DNA from: Cytobacillus horneckiae
Lineage (GTDB): Bacteria > Bacillota > Bacilli > Bacillales > Cytobacillaceae
NCBI RefSeq assembly: GCF_002835735.1
Contig: NZ_PISD01000025.1
Span: 1 to 63,600 of the forward strand
Direction of reading: 5' to 3'
Length of the DNA: 63,600 nt
Below, in pieces: positions 1 through 11,765 of this stretch (its first letter is position 1; every line of letters starts with the position of its first letter). Both the position numbers and the translations under genes were made by a program. Below the pieces are notes generated by a model. It did not search any database. It was given only the letters and a program-made list of their open reading frames with translations, and was not told where the DNA came from.

Positions 1-346
1 ATTTTTTACGTTCTTTCATACGAGCGTCACGAGTTAATAGTCCTGCACGTTTAAGTGTTGGACGGAATTCTGGATCAGCTTGTAGTAATGCGCGAGCAAT
101 ACCGTGGCGGATAGCGCCAGCTTGACCAGTGTATCCACCGCCTTTAACATTTACAAGAATGTCATAGCTGCCTACTGTTTCAGTAGCAACAAGCGGTTGT
201 TTTACAACTTCACGTAAAGCTGCAAACGGGATGTATTCTGTGATTTCACGACCATTGATGATGATTTTACCGTCGCCTGGAACTAAACGAACACGTGCAA
301 CGGAGCTCTTACGACGACCAGTACCATTATATTGAACCTGTGCCAA
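1..346 (-). CDS. rpsI: Small ribosomal subunit protein S9 (C-terminus cut by window edge)
   Basis: S9 is a 30S head protein whose basic C-terminal tail reaches toward the P-site tRNA. The first 115 codons are present and end in the conserved basic stretch [10 protein letters not shown]; the last 15 or so residues lie outside the window. The start is a TTG (TTG GCA CAG GTT CAA, giving [15 protein letters not shown]) preceded by a perfect AGGAGG eight bases upstream; no ATG fits. It follows rplM by 22 bases, the usual rplM-rpsI pair, and should be translated from the same mRNA. The assignment is by sequence similarity and context and is not in doubt. Confidence 0.97.
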   Translation of the reverse strand, partial: MAQVQYNGTGRRKSSVARVRLVPGDGKIIINGREITEYIPFAALREVVKQPLVATETVGSYDILVNVKGGGYTGQAGAIRHGIARALLQADPEFRPTLKRAGLLTRDARMKERKK

Positions 347-368
347 GTTAATAACCTCCTCTATTTAA

Positions 369-806
369 TTATCCACGAAGTTCGTAAACTTCAGGTTTTT
401 GTGCTTGGTGAGCATGCTCGCTACCAGCATAAACGTGTAATTTTTTGAACATTTGACGTCCTAAAGAATTTTTTGGAAGCATGCCTTTGATTGCAAGCTC
501 TAACATTCTCTCAGGGTAGTTCGTACGCATTTCATTAGCAGTTCTTGTTTTTAATCCACCTGGGTGCATGCTGTGACGGTAGTAGATTTTGTCAGTTAGC
601 TTCTTACCAGTTAATTCGATTTTAGAAGCGTTTAAGATAATTACATGATCACCAGTGTCAACATGTGGTGTAAAAGTTGGTTTATGTTTACCACGTAGAA
701 TTGATGCTACTTCACTAGCAAGACGACCTAGAGTTTTGCCTTCAGCATCAACTACGTACCATTTACGTTCGATATTGTTAGCATTCGCCATAAACGTTGT
801 ACGCAT
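369..806 (-). CDS. rplM: Large ribosomal subunit protein L13
   Basis: L13 is an early-assembly 50S protein that binds 23S rRNA. I start it at the ATG giving [16 protein letters not shown] because an AGGAGGG lies six bases upstream and the resulting 145 residues match the usual Bacillus length; an in-frame upstream extension of 16 residues is leader sequence. The conserved core ([47 protein letters not shown]) is intact. It is first in a two-gene operon with rpsI and has its own sigma-A promoter and a short leader that could carry L13 autoregulation. Confidence 0.97.
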   Translation of the reverse strand: MRTTFMANANNIERKWYVVDAEGKTLGRLASEVASILRGKHKPTFTPHVDTGDHVIILNASKIELTGKKLTDKIYYRHSMHPGGLKTRTANEMRTNYPERMLELAIKGMLPKNSLGRQMFKKLHVYAGSEHAHQAQKPEVYELRG

Positions 807-907
807 CAGTTTCCCTCCTAAATTAAATCCATAAATAATCATTTTTGGTTTCATATATAATACACAATAAGATTCCGGGGCTTATCGTGGTTTTAATAAT
901 AATACCA
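807..907 (-). ncRNA. Probable L13 (rplM) leader RNA
   Basis: The 5' UTR between the mapped promoter and rplM contains a compact stem (ATAAG, loop CCCCGGAAT, CTTAT) flanked by AT-rich sequence. L13 leaders are known in Bacillus as autoregulatory elements just before rplM-rpsI. Assignment rests on position and the small C/G-rich loop; a covariance-model search would settle it. Confidence 0.5.
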
Positions 908-913
908 TATGCT

Positions 914-942
914 ATAATATAACTTTACCAGCTCATTGTCAA
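914..942 (-). promoter_or_regulatory. Sigma-A type promoter of rplM-rpsI
   Basis: Reading the minus strand: TTGACA, 17-base spacer, TATTAT. It lies about 110 bases upstream of the rplM start codon and after the end of truA, so it makes rplM-rpsI independent of the ecf-truA transcript. Confidence 0.75.
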
Positions 943-1056
943 GGAGATGTTACACCTGGTTTAGTTGTTTTAATTCTTTTTCTTCCCGAATGAAACACCT
1001 ATACAACGGTGCCAAGTGATTCTTGTGGTTTTTTTCCAATATTTTTTTGAAAAAAA

Positions 1057-1794
1057 TTAATTATAAAACACTTCCCAAAGGTATAATCCATGAGCAGGAG
1101 CTGTCTTTCCAGCATAAATGCGGTTTTTCTTTTTTAATATCTCTGGTATTTCATCTGGAGCAATTTCACCCGCTCCTACCGAAAGGAGCGTACCAGTTAA
1201 AATTCTTACCATATTATAAAGAAAGCCATTTCCAATAAAGCTGAAAATCAGTTTATCGCCATCCTCATGCACTTCTATTGACCTCAGTTCTCTTACTCTA
1301 TCTTCCACTTCTGATTTTGCTGAACAAAAGCTGGTAAAATCATGTGTACCCATTAAATGTGTTTTAGCTGCCTCTATCAGTGCAAGATCCAATGAGTACG
1401 GATAGTAGTAGGCATAATTCCGCACGAATGGATTTCTTTGCGCGCTTCTTAATACAGTATATCGATATTCCTTTCCAACCGCATCAAATCGCGCATGAAA
1501 ATCATCTGATGCAGCAGCCACGTCTATTACTGTGATATCAGCGGGTAAAAGGGAGTTTAGTGCAACTCCCCACCTATCCGCCGGAATATTTAATGGTGTT
1601 TCAAAGTGTATCACCTGACCGACTGCATGGACGCCTGCGTCCGTTCTTCCTGAAGCGGCCACTTTTACCTCATGTCCTTTATGAAGCTTCTTTAAGGCCC
1701 CTTCAAGCTCTCCCTGGACTGTGCGCAATTTTGGCTGTACTTGGTAGCCTGCAAAAAGTGTCCCGTCGTAAGAAACAATACATTTTATTTTCAT
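1057..1794 (-). CDS. truA: tRNA pseudouridine(38-40) synthase TruA
   Basis: TruA isomerises uridines 38, 39 and 40 in the anticodon arm of tRNAs to pseudouridine. At 245 residues it has family length. The catalytic motif SGRTDAGVHA is present with the nucleophile Asp52, along with FAGYQVQP near the N-terminus and the C-terminal block FLYNMVRILTGTLL. It starts 12 bases after the ecfT stop codon and is the last gene of the ecfA1-ecfA2-ecfT-truA operon, as in other Bacillaceae; the link with vitamin transport is positional, not functional. Identification is secure. Confidence 0.97.
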   Translation of the reverse strand: MKIKCIVSYDGTLFAGYQVQPKLRTVQGELEGALKKLHKGHEVKVAASGRTDAGVHAVGQVIHFETPLNIPADRWGVALNSLLPADITVIDVAAASDDFHARFDAVGKEYRYTVLRSAQRNPFVRNYAYYYPYSLDLALIEAAKTHLMGTHDFTSFCSAKSEVEDRVRELRSIEVHEDGDKLIFSFIGNGFLYNMVRILTGTLLSVGAGEIAPDEIPEILKKKNRIYAGKTAPAHGLYLWEVFYN

Positions 1795-1806
1795 TGTGAT
1801 TCCTCA

Positions 1807-2604
1807 CTATGTTCTAAATACAATTAGTAAGACTGTTAGTGCTGCAAGCAGCAAGATCATCATCGTATCAGTTAATCCCCAGCTTAGCTGCCTGTATCTT
1901 GTTCTTCCTTCACCTCCGCGGTAACCACGTGCCTCCATTGCTGTAGCAAGCTCCTCTGCCCTTTTAAACGAGCTGACGAAGAGAGGGATTAAAAGCGGGA
2001 TAACGGCCTTCACACGGTCTTTAACGGGCCCTGAGGTGAAATCCACGCCTCTTGCAGTCTGCGCCTTCATAATTTTATCAGTTTCCTGCATAAGAGTAGG
2101 TATGAATCGCAGGGCAATCGACATCATTAATGCAAGCTCATGTACTGGGAATTTCACCTTTTTAAGTGGCCCTAATAGCGTTTCCAGCCCATCTGTAATC
2201 GCTATTGGCGTCGTTGTTAATGTAAGGATCGAAGTCATTAAAATTAATAAGAAAAATCTCAATGAGATAAAAATACCCTGCCTTAAGCCTTCTTCGTACA
2301 CTTTAAACCAGCCTAGTTCAAAAATGACCGGCCCTTCTTTTGTTAAAAATATATGAAGCAAAAAAGTAAAAAGAATAAGGATAAAGACAAGCTTTAAGCC
2401 GCCGAACACAAAGCGCATCGGCACCTTTGATAGCCCCAGCATTAAAAAGGTATACACAACCAGGGCGCCATAAGTAATGGCGTTATTAGCGATAAAGACA
2501 ATACAAACAAATAAAAATATGATGATTAATTTGGAGCGGGGATCCATTTTATGAATAACTGAATCTGCCGGTACGTATCGTCCAAAAATCATTTTTTCCA
2601 TCAT
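1807..2604 (-). CDS. ecfT: ECF transporter transmembrane component EcfT
   Basis: EcfT is the scaffold membrane subunit of group II energy-coupling-factor transporters; it joins the two ATPases to interchangeable substrate-binding S components for vitamins and cobalt/nickel. The 265-residue protein has hydrophobic segments at about 26-60, 68-90, 112-135 and 244-262. The two coupling-helix motifs that dock into the ATPases are visible as ARG at residues 184-186 and 225-227. It overlaps the end of ecfA2 by four bases (ATGA), so translation is probably coupled. No S component is nearby, so the substrates cannot be told from this window. Confidence 0.95.
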   Translation of the reverse strand: MMEKMIFGRYVPADSVIHKMDPRSKLIIIFLFVCIVFIANNAITYGALVVYTFLMLGLSKVPMRFVFGGLKLVFILILFTFLLHIFLTKEGPVIFELGWFKVYEEGLRQGIFISLRFFLLILMTSILTLTTTPIAITDGLETLLGPLKKVKFPVHELALMMSIALRFIPTLMQETDKIMKAQTARGVDFTSGPVKDRVKAVIPLLIPLFVSSFKRAEELATAMEARGYRGGEGRTRYRQLSWGLTDTMMILLLAALTVLLIVFRT

Positions 2605-3470
2605 TGCACATCACCCCTCTTTAGGAAGGATGAGATTTCTTCGGTGATTTCTTCAATCGTCAAGCATGTTTTCGAAAACTTCCTTTGGAACGCACGCTCT
2701 AATTTTTGCTGAAATTTTACCACCTCAGGTACATCGAGTCCCATTTTGATCAATTCTTCAGGGTTAGAGAAGATTTCAAGAGGCGTGCCTGTCCGATAAA
2801 CTTGTCCACTATGCATAATGACGATTTTATCTGCATAGCGCGAAGCATCCTCCATACTATGTGTAACAAGAATTGTGGACAGCTTCCTCTGTTTATGAAG
2901 GTCGGAAAACATGTCCATTATTTCCTTGCGGCCACGAGGATCTAAGCCTGCCGTTGGTTCATCTAAAACAATGACATCAGGGTTCATCGCCAGCACACCG
3001 GCAATGGCTACCCGCCGCATTTGCCCGCCTGACAAATCGAATGGTGATTTCTCTAATATTTCTTCGCTAAGTCCGACATGTGCAATCGCTTCTCTTGCAC
3101 GAATCTTTGCCTCTTTTTCAGAAACGCCAAAGTTCATCGGACCGAAGCAAATGTCTTTTTCTACTGTTTCTTCAAATAGTTGATGCTCCGGAAACTGAAA
3201 GACGATTCCTACTCTTTGCCGGACTTCCTTTAAATTCTTTTGTTTCTTATCAGCTGTGATGACCTTGTCTCCTAGAACAACCTCTCCGCCAGTCGGCTTT
3301 AACAACGCGTTTAAATGCTGCAGGACAGTTGATTTCCCAGAACCAGTATGTCCAATAATTGCTAAAAATGTACCTGCTGGAATATCTATGGATACATCTT
3401 TAATTGCAAGACGCTCAAAAGGGGTGTCTACTTGATAACGGTATTCTACATTTTTGAGTGAGATGTCCAT
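2601..3470 (-). CDS. ecfA2: ECF transporter ATP-binding subunit EcfA2
   Basis: One of two ABC ATPases that power the ECF vitamin transporter. Walker [10 protein letters not shown] is at residues 40-48, the Q-loop at [12 protein letters not shown], the signature LSGGQ at 146-150 and Walker B VIVLDE at 166-171, so it looks catalytically complete. The 289 residues include the C-terminal extension typical of CbiO-type ATPases. It is distinguished from its neighbour by the FQFPEHQ Q-loop and the acidic linker at the C-terminus. Its first 25 bases overlap the end of ecfA1, which implies coupled synthesis of the heterodimer partners. Confidence 0.95.
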   Translation of the reverse strand: MDISLKNVEYRYQVDTPFERLAIKDVSIDIPAGTFLAIIGHTGSGKSTVLQHLNALLKPTGGEVVLGDKVITADKKQKNLKEVRQRVGIVFQFPEHQLFEETVEKDICFGPMNFGVSEKEAKIRAREAIAHVGLSEEILEKSPFDLSGGQMRRVAIAGVLAMNPDVIVLDEPTAGLDPRGRKEIMDMFSDLHKQRKLSTILVTHSMEDASRYADKIVIMHSGQVYRTGTPLEIFSNPEELIKMGLDVPEVVKFQQKLERAFQRKFSKTCLTIEEITEEISSFLKRGDVQ

Positions 3471-4285
3471 AGCTCTGCCACCAACTCTTCTTCTGATAAA
3501 TGATACTTTGAAACTGGGAGATCCAAAGACTTAAGCATTTTACTCATCTTGACTGGGAAAGGAATATCGAGCCCAAGCGCAACTAATTCCTCATCTAACT
3601 GAAAAATTTCTTCAGGTGTCCCTTGTTTATACACTTGACCTTTATTCATCACAATAATTCTATCCGCCTTGGCAGCTTCCTCTAAATCATGTGTGATAGA
3701 TATAACAGTCATTTCATGATTCTTCTTCAATACTCTTACCGTTTCCAAAACTTCTTCTCTTCCCCGGGGATCCAGCATGGAGGTGGCTTCATCTAATACG
3801 ATAATATCAGGCCTCAATGCAAGTACTCCTGCAATGGCTACCCTCTGCTTTTGACCACCTGAGAGATGGTGCGGCTCTTGATCAAGAAACTGATCCATTT
3901 TCACGCTTTCTAGCGCTTTGTAAACGCGTTCTACCATTTCTTCTCTTGGGATGCCGTGATTTTCTAAACCAAAAGCCACATCATCCTGAACAGTCGTCCC
4001 TACAAATTGATTATCAGGATTTTGGAAGACCATTCCGATTCTTTCTCTAATATCCCAAACCGTTTCTTCTGACAACTTTAATTCACCAACTGTAATACTG
4101 CCTTCTTGCGGGAAATTCAGTCCGTTTAAAAGCTTGGCCATCGTTGACTTGCCAGAACCGTTATGTCCCACAATAGCAAGCCACTCACCTTCATATATAT
4201 CAAATGACACATTCCTAAGTGCATAATCGCCATCCAAATCATATTTAAAGGAGATATCATTTAACTGTACGAGAGACTTCTTCAT
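3446..4285 (-). CDS. ecfA1: ECF transporter ATP-binding subunit EcfA1
   Basis: First ATPase of the ECF module. Walker [10 protein letters not shown] at residues 40-48, Q-loop [11 protein letters not shown], signature LSGGQKQR from 141 and Walker B IIVLDE at 161-166 are all intact; 279 residues is normal. The start is the ATG with a purine-rich GAGAGGAGAGGA stretch just upstream. It heads the ecfA1-ecfA2-ecfT-truA operon. In Bacillus these genes follow rplQ; here two terminator-like hairpins lie between rplQ and ecfA1, so the module probably does not depend only on read-through from the alpha operon. I found no clear promoter of its own. Confidence 0.95.
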   Translation of the reverse strand: MKKSLVQLNDISFKYDLDGDYALRNVSFDIYEGEWLAIVGHNGSGKSTMAKLLNGLNFPQEGSITVGELKLSEETVWDIRERIGMVFQNPDNQFVGTTVQDDVAFGLENHGIPREEMVERVYKALESVKMDQFLDQEPHHLSGGQKQRVAIAGVLALRPDIIVLDEATSMLDPRGREEVLETVRVLKKNHEMTVISITHDLEEAAKADRIIVMNKGQVYKQGTPEEIFQLDEELVALGLDIPFPVKMSKMLKSLDLPVSKYHLSEEELVAELWTSHSKM

Positions 4286-4360
4286 GCTTAATCCTCTCCT
4301 CTCTAGATCTCTGCTGTTCTCGACTCATTCTCATTTTTTATTATTCATTAAATTATATAA

Positions 4361-4390
4361 CAAAAAAGCCGCCCATTGTATAATGGCGAG
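4361..4390 (-). terminator. Terminator-like hairpin just upstream of ecfA1
   Basis: Minus strand: CGCCATT, short loop, AATGGGCG with one bulged G, followed by CTTTTTTG. The stem plus six-U run fits an intrinsic terminator for read-through from rplQ; it could also attenuate ecfA1. Confidence 0.7.
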
Positions 4391-4512
4391 CTTCGAGTAT
4401 TGGAGTCTATGGTGAATAGTACACTGTTATAAACATCCCAGTTTATTGCTATGCATGAACCATACTGCCTCCAAAACAAATGCTCATCCACTTGCTCTTT
4501 TTTATCCATAAT

Positions 4513-4584
4513 TTAAAAAAGCCTGCACCTCATTCCAATAAACAGGCAATCCTGTTTTTGCGCTTACATAACGGGTGAGGTGCA
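4513..4584 (-). terminator. Compound hairpin terminator after rplQ
   Basis: Minus strand: a nine-base outer stem TGCACCTCA/TGAGGTGCA encloses an inner AACAGG/CCTGTT stem and is followed by GGCTTTTTTAAAT. The nested form is unusual, but the U-run directly after the stem supports termination of the alpha operon. Confidence 0.7.
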
Positions 4585-4616
4585 AAGAGCTAGACGAGAC
4601 ACTCATGTAACAAATT

Positions 4617-4727
4617 TCAGTGCCCATCGTGACACTCAAGCTTTGGCTCTGGTTTGGCTTTTAGCAATTGAAGGAAGCAAACCCTATTACAGAAAGAGGG
4701 CAGAGAACAAGTTGTCATAAAACTCAT
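4617..4727 (-). CDS. Possible 36-residue Cys-containing peptide (unconfirmed)
   Basis: A short frame starts MSFMTTCSLPSFCNR and ends CHDGH. It contains four cysteines (residues 7, 13, 17 and 32), no signal peptide and no recognisable domain. The reason to list it is the ribosome binding site: AGGAGGG lies six bases before the ATG, as good as those of the ribosomal genes. It is about 80 bases downstream of rplQ and ends just before the compound terminator, so it would be transcribed with the alpha operon. I do not recognise it and chance is a real possibility; conservation in relatives would decide. Confidence 0.2.
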   Translation of the reverse strand: MSFMTTCSLPSFCNRVCFLQLLKAKPEPKLECHDGH

Positions 4728-4809
4728 CCAGCGCCCTCCTAGTCTGTTTTAACAATTTATGAAATACCTCTTATTAGGGTAACCTAATGAAAAGAGGATT
4801 TCTATTGTA

Positions 4810-5199
<390 letters not shown>

Positions 5200-5226
5200 C
5201 TACAGCTTGATTGACATATGAAAGAA

Positions 5227-6171
5227 TCAGTCGTCTTTACGTAAGCCTAATCCAAGCTCTTCTAATTTATGCTTTACTTCCTCTAGAGACTTTCTACCTA
5301 AGTTACGCACTTTCATCATATCCTCTTCAGTCTTATTGGCTAATTCCTGAACAGTATTGATTCCTGCACGCTTCAAGCAGTTGTATGAACGAACAGATAA
5401 ATCTAGTTCTTCAATAGTCATCTCGAGTACTTTTTCTTTTTGATCTTCTTCTTTTTCGACCATGATCTCAGCATTTTGAGCTTCATCAGTTAAACCAACG
5501 AAGATATTCAAATGCTCAGTTAAGATTTTCGCTCCAAGTGCAACTGCATCTTGAGGACCAGTACTACCATCAGTCCAAACATCAAAAGTTAACTTATCAA
5601 AGTTACTTAATTGACCTACACGAGTATTCTCTACTTGATATTGCACACGAGAAACTGGTGTGTAAATAGAATCAATTGGAATAACACCAATCGGTTGATC
5701 TTCCCTTTTGTTTTGAACAGCTGGTGTATAACCGCGACCACGTTTAGCAGTTAGGCGCATATGCAAATGACCGTTAGAGCCAAGAGTAGCAATATGAAGA
5801 TCCGGATTAAGAATCTCAACATCACTATCATGGGTAACATCTGCAGCTTTAACAACACCTTCACCTTGTACATCTATTTCTAATGTTTTTTCTTCATCAG
5901 AGTAGATTTTAAGTGCAAGCTTTTTAATGTTTAAAATGATAGATGTTACATCTTCTACTACGCCTTCAATTGTTGAGAACTCATGAAGTACCCCATCAAT
6001 TTGGATCGAAGTGACAGCGGCACCTGGGAGTGAGGATAATAGGATACGACGTAAGGAGTTACCCAAAGTTGTTCCATATCCACGCTCAAGTGGTTCTACT
6101 ACGAACTTACCGTATTTGGCATCATCGCTGATCTCAACCGTTTCGATTTTTGGTTTTTCTATTTCGATCAT
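5227..6171 (-). CDS. rpoA: DNA-directed RNA polymerase alpha subunit
   Basis: The alpha subunit dimerises to seed RNA polymerase assembly; its C-terminal domain binds UP elements and activators. The 314-residue protein has the N-terminal assembly domain (about 1-228, with [20 protein letters not shown]) and the helix-hairpin-helix C-terminal domain (about 245-314, with [16 protein letters not shown] and [12 protein letters not shown]). I start at the ATG giving [10 protein letters not shown], eight bases after GGAGGG; a TTG one codon earlier is also in frame. It lies between rpsK and rplQ, the standard alpha-operon order. The 172-base gap to rpsK holds a small inverted repeat, CGGTTA/TAACCG. 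Confidence 0.97.
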   Translation of the reverse strand: MIEIEKPKIETVEISDDAKYGKFVVEPLERGYGTTLGNSLRRILLSSLPGAAVTSIQIDGVLHEFSTIEGVVEDVTSIILNIKKLALKIYSDEEKTLEIDVQGEGVVKAADVTHDSDVEILNPDLHIATLGSNGHLHMRLTAKRGRGYTPAVQNKREDQPIGVIPIDSIYTPVSRVQYQVENTRVGQLSNFDKLTFDVWTDGSTGPQDAVALGAKILTEHLNIFVGLTDEAQNAEIMVEKEEDQKEKVLEMTIEELDLSVRSYNCLKRAGINTVQELANKTEEDMMKVRNLGRKSLEEVKHKLEELGLGLRKDD

Positions 6172-6343
6172 CAAAATATACCCTCCTTCAAAACGTCGAA
6201 ACCCCGGTTATTCATAACCGAAATTCCCCCATGTATACGTTCCCGTTTTGTGCACAACAACTGGAATAATTCAGTCTGTATGAATTCCATAATTTGCATC
6301 ATATCCCATTATAGTCAACGATACAAAAATCTATACAGAAAAA

Positions 6344-6748
<405 letters not shown>

Positions 6749-6755
6749 TTACCGA

Positions 6756-7121
6756 TTATTTCTTCTTGTTCGCTACAGTCTTACGAGGACCTTTACGTGT
6801 ACGAGCATTGTTTTTAGTATTTTGTCCGCGAACTGGTAAACCACGACGGTGACGAAGACCGCGATAGCTTCCGATTTCCATTAGACGTTTAATGTTAAGA
6901 GATACTTCACGACGAAGGTCACCCTCAACTTTTAAAGAATCAATTTGCTCACGAATTTTGTTTAGTTCGTCTTCTGTAAGATCACGAACACGAGTATTTT
7001 CGTTAACACCAGCATCTGCTAGAATTTTATGAGCAGTAGTTTTACCAATACCATAGATATAAGTTAATGAGATTACTACACGTTTCTCACGTGGAACATC
7101 TACACCTGCAATACGTGCCAC
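6756..7121 (-). CDS. rpsM: Small ribosomal subunit protein S13
   Basis: S13 is a 30S head protein that makes inter-subunit bridges with L5 and contacts tRNA. The 121-residue sequence begins [21 protein letters not shown] and has the helix-two-turn-helix [13 protein letters not shown] and the basic C-terminal tail [25 protein letters not shown] in separate conserved blocks. GGAGGTG is placed correctly upstream. It follows rpmJ in the standard infA-rpmJ-rpsM-rpsK-rpoA order. Confidence 0.97.
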   Translation of the reverse strand: MARIAGVDVPREKRVVISLTYIYGIGKTTAHKILADAGVNENTRVRDLTEDELNKIREQIDSLKVEGDLRREVSLNIKRLMEIGSYRGLRHRRGLPVRGQNTKNNARTRKGPRKTVANKKK

Positions 7122-7142
7122 TATATGCGCACCTCCTTGTTA

Positions 7143-7510
<368 letters not shown>

Positions 7511-7817
7511 TAAACATTACTCCCTTCTATTAATCATATACGAATTCAATGAAATGCTTATAAAAAGCATGGCAATTTCGATATTGTTAACGGTTGGTTG
7601 CTTAACTATTTACAACACCCGATATACATAATCTCAAACTGTTAAGCGAAATTACAGCTTAGGTTGAGGGTATTAACCATCATTCACATTAGCTATAAAA
7701 TTAAAACCTCCACTCAACAACCTTATAATTATAACATAAAGAGGAGTAGTTAGTCCTCCTATAATCAAAAGAAATTGCTTAAGATATGGAATAGTAAGAA
7801 ATGAACTTTACTGTAGA
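7511..7817. other. Spacer between map and infA
   Basis: Minus-strand features: a hairpin AGGAGG-loop-CTCCTC after map followed by TTTATG, which is a weak terminator at best, and a possible weak promoter (TTGTTG, 17 bases, TATAGC) further on. I find no intact reading frame and no recognisable KOW-domain remnant. Confidence 0.5.
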
Positions 7818-8563
7818 TTAAATCTTAGTAAGGATTTCATAACCTATATCAGTGATTGCAATTGTATGCTCGAAATGTGCACACATTTTTCCATCAACTG
7901 TCACGACTGTCCAGTTGTCGGTTAACGTTTTTACATAGCGGCTTCCCGCATTCACCATCGGTTCAATAGCAAGCACCATTCCCGGTTTTAATCGAGGACC
8001 AGTATTCGGGGGACCATAATGCGGAATCTGAGGTTCCTCATGTAAGTCTTGCCCTACCCCATGTCCGACATACTCGCGCACAATGGAAAAGCCCTTTGTT
8101 TCCGCATATGTTTGAATAGCATGAGAGATGTTCGATAAGCGTTCACCTGGGATCGCTTCTTTTAGCCCGATATATAAAGACTCCTCCGTTACATCCAGCA
8201 GATGCTGTGTTTCTTTATCTATCTTGCCAACCGGATACGTCCAGGCAGAATCACCATGATAACCGTTATATTTAGCGCCTATATCAATACTGATAATATC
8301 GCCATCATTTAACACTCTATCACCGGGTATACCATGAACAAGTTCATTGTTCACTGAAGCACATATGCTACCAGAGAACCCATTATACCCTTTAAAAGAA
8401 GGAAATGCATCATGTTTACTAATAAACTTTTCAGCAATTGTATCCAATTCCTTTGTTGTGATTCCAGGAGCAATATATTTTTGCAATTCCTGATGTGTTA
8501 AAGCAACTATCCTACCAGCTTCACGCATTATATCGATTTCACGCTGAGTTTTGCTTATGATCA

Positions 8564-8564
<1 letters not shown>
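7818..8564 (-). CDS. map: Type I methionine aminopeptidase
   Basis: Removes the initiator methionine from nascent proteins when the second residue is small. The five metal ligands of the pita-bread fold are all visible: Asp94 (IDIG), Asp105 (YHGDSAW), His168 (GHGVGQ), Glu201 (LAIEPM) and Glu232 (FEHTIAIT), plus His77 in the substrate pocket. Length 248 fits the short bacterial form without an N-terminal zinc extension. Its ATG overlaps the adk stop codon (TAATG), so translation is coupled, as in secY-adk-map of other Bacilli. Confidence 0.97.
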
Positions 8565-9226
<662 letters not shown>

Positions 9227-9274
9227 CTAATCTCAAATGGTTTGAGGGAACAAATTTAGTCCCCTTAAACCTTT

Positions 9275-10570
9275 CTATTTTATAAAGCCTTTATAATGAC
9301 GTTTAACAAGTTGCGATTCAAGCTGTTTATACGTATCCAGTGCAACACCGACTACGATTAGCAAACTTGTTCCTCCAATTTGAGCAGTTTCAGGCAATCC
9401 AGCAATGTTGATAAAGAACATTGGAATAATCGCAATCGCTGTTAAAAAGAGAGCACCCACAAATGTTAAACGGTATAGTACTTTTGTCAAATATTCCTGC
9501 GTGTTTTTCCCTGGACGAATACCTGGGACATAACCGCCTTGATTCTTCAAGTTATCAGAGAGCTTCTCTGGATTCACTTGAATGAATGCATAGAAATAAG
9601 TAAACGCAATAATTAATGCACTGTAAATGACCATACCTATTGGAGATGTATAGTCAAAAATTCTTTGAATCCAGCTCGTTACATCATTCGTTTCAAAGAA
9701 ACCGGCAATGGTTCTTGGCGTAATGATGAATGAAATGGCAAAGATAACTGGAATTACACCAGCAGCATTTACTTTTAAAGGTAAATGTGTATTTTGAACG
9801 CCAACCGGAGTTTTACCTGCAGATACACGTTTTGCGTATTGTACAGGAATTTTTCTCAACGCCTGTTGGATGAAGATTGTTCCAACAATAATTGCAATCA
9901 CTGCAAGTACGATTAGAACTAGAGTCACAATACGTAGGAATAGCTGATCTCCAGCACCTTCAATTTGCTGCGCATAAATCTGGTTTGCAATGGAAGGAAT
10001 TCCGGCAACGATTCCAGCGAAGATAATGATAGAAATCCCATTACCTACACCTTTTTCAGTGATTTGTTCCCCTAACCACAATAAGAATGCAGTTCCTGCA
10101 GTTAAAACTGTAGCGATTAATAGATAAGAGCCGATACCCGGATTTTCAATTAACATGCCACCAGCAAGATTATTAAACCCATAAGACATACCAAGAGCCT
10201 GGATAAATCCAAGCACGATAGTAAAGTAGCGCGTAAATTGAGCTAATTTACGGCGACCCGCCTCACCTTGCTTAGACCATTCCGTAAATTTAGGCACCAC
10301 ATCCATCTGTAATAGCTGGACGATAATCGATGCTGTAATATACGGCATGATCCCCATCGCAAGAATTGAGAAGTTTAATAAGGCACCGCCACCAAATACA
10401 TTCAGGACACCAAATACACTCATTTGATCCTGTGCTTGTAAAAGCTCTGCATTTACTCCAGGTACTGGAATAAAGGTGCCGATACGAAATACAACTAACA
10501 TTAATAGGGTGAAAATAATCTTTTTTCTTATGTCACCCACGCGCATAAAATTGGAGATTGTCTGGAGCAT
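9275..10570 (-). CDS. secY: Protein translocase subunit SecY
   Basis: SecY forms the protein-conducting channel of the Sec translocon in the cytoplasmic membrane. The 431-residue protein has ten hydrophobic segments, the plug-region sequence GGGALLNFSILAMGIMPYI (in part), the conserved loop GEQITEKGVGNGIS and the C5 cytoplasmic loop PGIRPGKNTQEYL. Its start codon overlaps the rplO stop (TAATG), giving coupled translation from the spc operon. secE is also in this window, at the head of the nusG region. Confidence 0.97.
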   Translation of the reverse strand: MLQTISNFMRVGDIRKKIIFTLLMLVVFRIGTFIPVPGVNAELLQAQDQMSVFGVLNVFGGGALLNFSILAMGIMPYITASIIVQLLQMDVVPKFTEWSKQGEAGRRKLAQFTRYFTIVLGFIQALGMSYGFNNLAGGMLIENPGIGSYLLIATVLTAGTAFLLWLGEQITEKGVGNGISIIIFAGIVAGIPSIANQIYAQQIEGAGDQLFLRIVTLVLIVLAVIAIIVGTIFIQQALRKIPVQYAKRVSAGKTPVGVQNTHLPLKVNAAGVIPVIFAISFIITPRTIAGFFETNDVTSWIQRIFDYTSPIGMVIYSALIIAFTYFYAFIQVNPEKLSDNLKNQGGYVPGIRPGKNTQEYLTKVLYRLTFVGALFLTAIAIIPMFFINIAGLPETAQIGGTSLLIVVGVALDTYKQLESQLVKRHYKGFIK

Positions 10571-11010
10571 TAGATCACCTCGGCTTTACCGCCGGCAGCT
10601 TCAATAGCTTCCTTAGCAGCGGCAGAGAATTTGTGAGCTTTAACTGTAAGCTTTTTCTCTACGTTGCCTTTGGCAAGAATTTTAATTCCTGCTTTTTCGT
10701 TACTTACAACACCCGTTTCAATAAGAAGCTCTGGAGAAATTTCCGCTCCATCTTCAAAACGATTAAGTGCATCAAGATTTACAACCGCATATTCTTTACG
10801 GTTAATGTTTGTGAATCCGCGTTTTGGTAAACGTTGGAATAAAGGTGTTTGACCACCCTCGAATCCTGGGCGAACTCCACCGCCTGAACGAGCATTTTGA
10901 CCTTTATGCCCTTTTCCAGCAGTTTTACCATTGCCTGAACCAATACCGCGACCTTTACGTTTACGTTCTTGACGTGAACCTTCTGCAGGTTTTAATTCAT
11001 GAAGTTTCAT
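10570..11010 (-). CDS. rplO: Large ribosomal subunit protein L15
   Basis: L15 is a central 50S assembly protein with a long, basic N-terminal extension. The 146-residue product begins [22 protein letters not shown] style with the glycine/lysine-rich extension ([31 protein letters not shown] in separate blocks) and ends in the globular GGKAEVI. GGAGGTG lies upstream. It is placed between rpmD and secY as usual for the spc operon. Confidence 0.97.
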   Translation of the reverse strand: MKLHELKPAEGSRQERKRKGRGIGSGNGKTAGKGHKGQNARSGGGVRPGFEGGQTPLFQRLPKRGFTNINRKEYAVVNLDALNRFEDGAEISPELLIETGVVSNEKAGIKILAKGNVEKKLTVKAHKFSAAAKEAIEAAGGKAEVI

Positions 11011-11044
11011 GTTGGCACCTCCTTATTTTGTAGAAGATCGAAAA

Positions 11045-11227
11045 TTATTTTTCATTTACCGTAACAAGATGAGCAACTTTAGTGATCATTCCGCGAATAG
11101 CGGGATTGTCCTGATGCTCAACTGTTTGGTGCATTTTGCGTAATCCAAGAGCTTTAACTGTTTGGCGTTGGTCTTCAGGGCGACCAATCACGCTGCGAGT
11201 GAGGGTAACTTCTAGTTTATTCGCCAT
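11045..11227 (-). CDS. rpmD: Large ribosomal subunit protein L30
   Basis: A 60-residue 50S protein, [20 protein letters not shown] at the N-terminus and the single alpha-beta-alpha fold expected of the short bacterial form ([22 protein letters not shown] in part). A GGAGGG ribosome binding site precedes it; it lies 13 bases after rpsE and 34 before rplO. Typical spc-operon member; nothing unusual. Confidence 0.96.
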   Translation of the reverse strand: MANKLEVTLTRSVIGRPEDQRQTVKALGLRKMHQTVEHQDNPAIRGMITKVAHLVTVNEK

Positions 11228-11240
11228 TTGATTTCCCTCC

Positions 11241-11762
<522 letters not shown>

Positions 11763-11765
11763 CTA

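Larger units (their letters stand above)
4286..4809. other. Spacer between rplQ and ecfA1
   Basis: This 524-base stretch holds two minus-strand terminator hairpins and one possible 36-codon reading frame, listed separately. Apart from those I see no conserved gene and no convincing -35/-10 pair for ecfA1. Confidence 0.6.
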
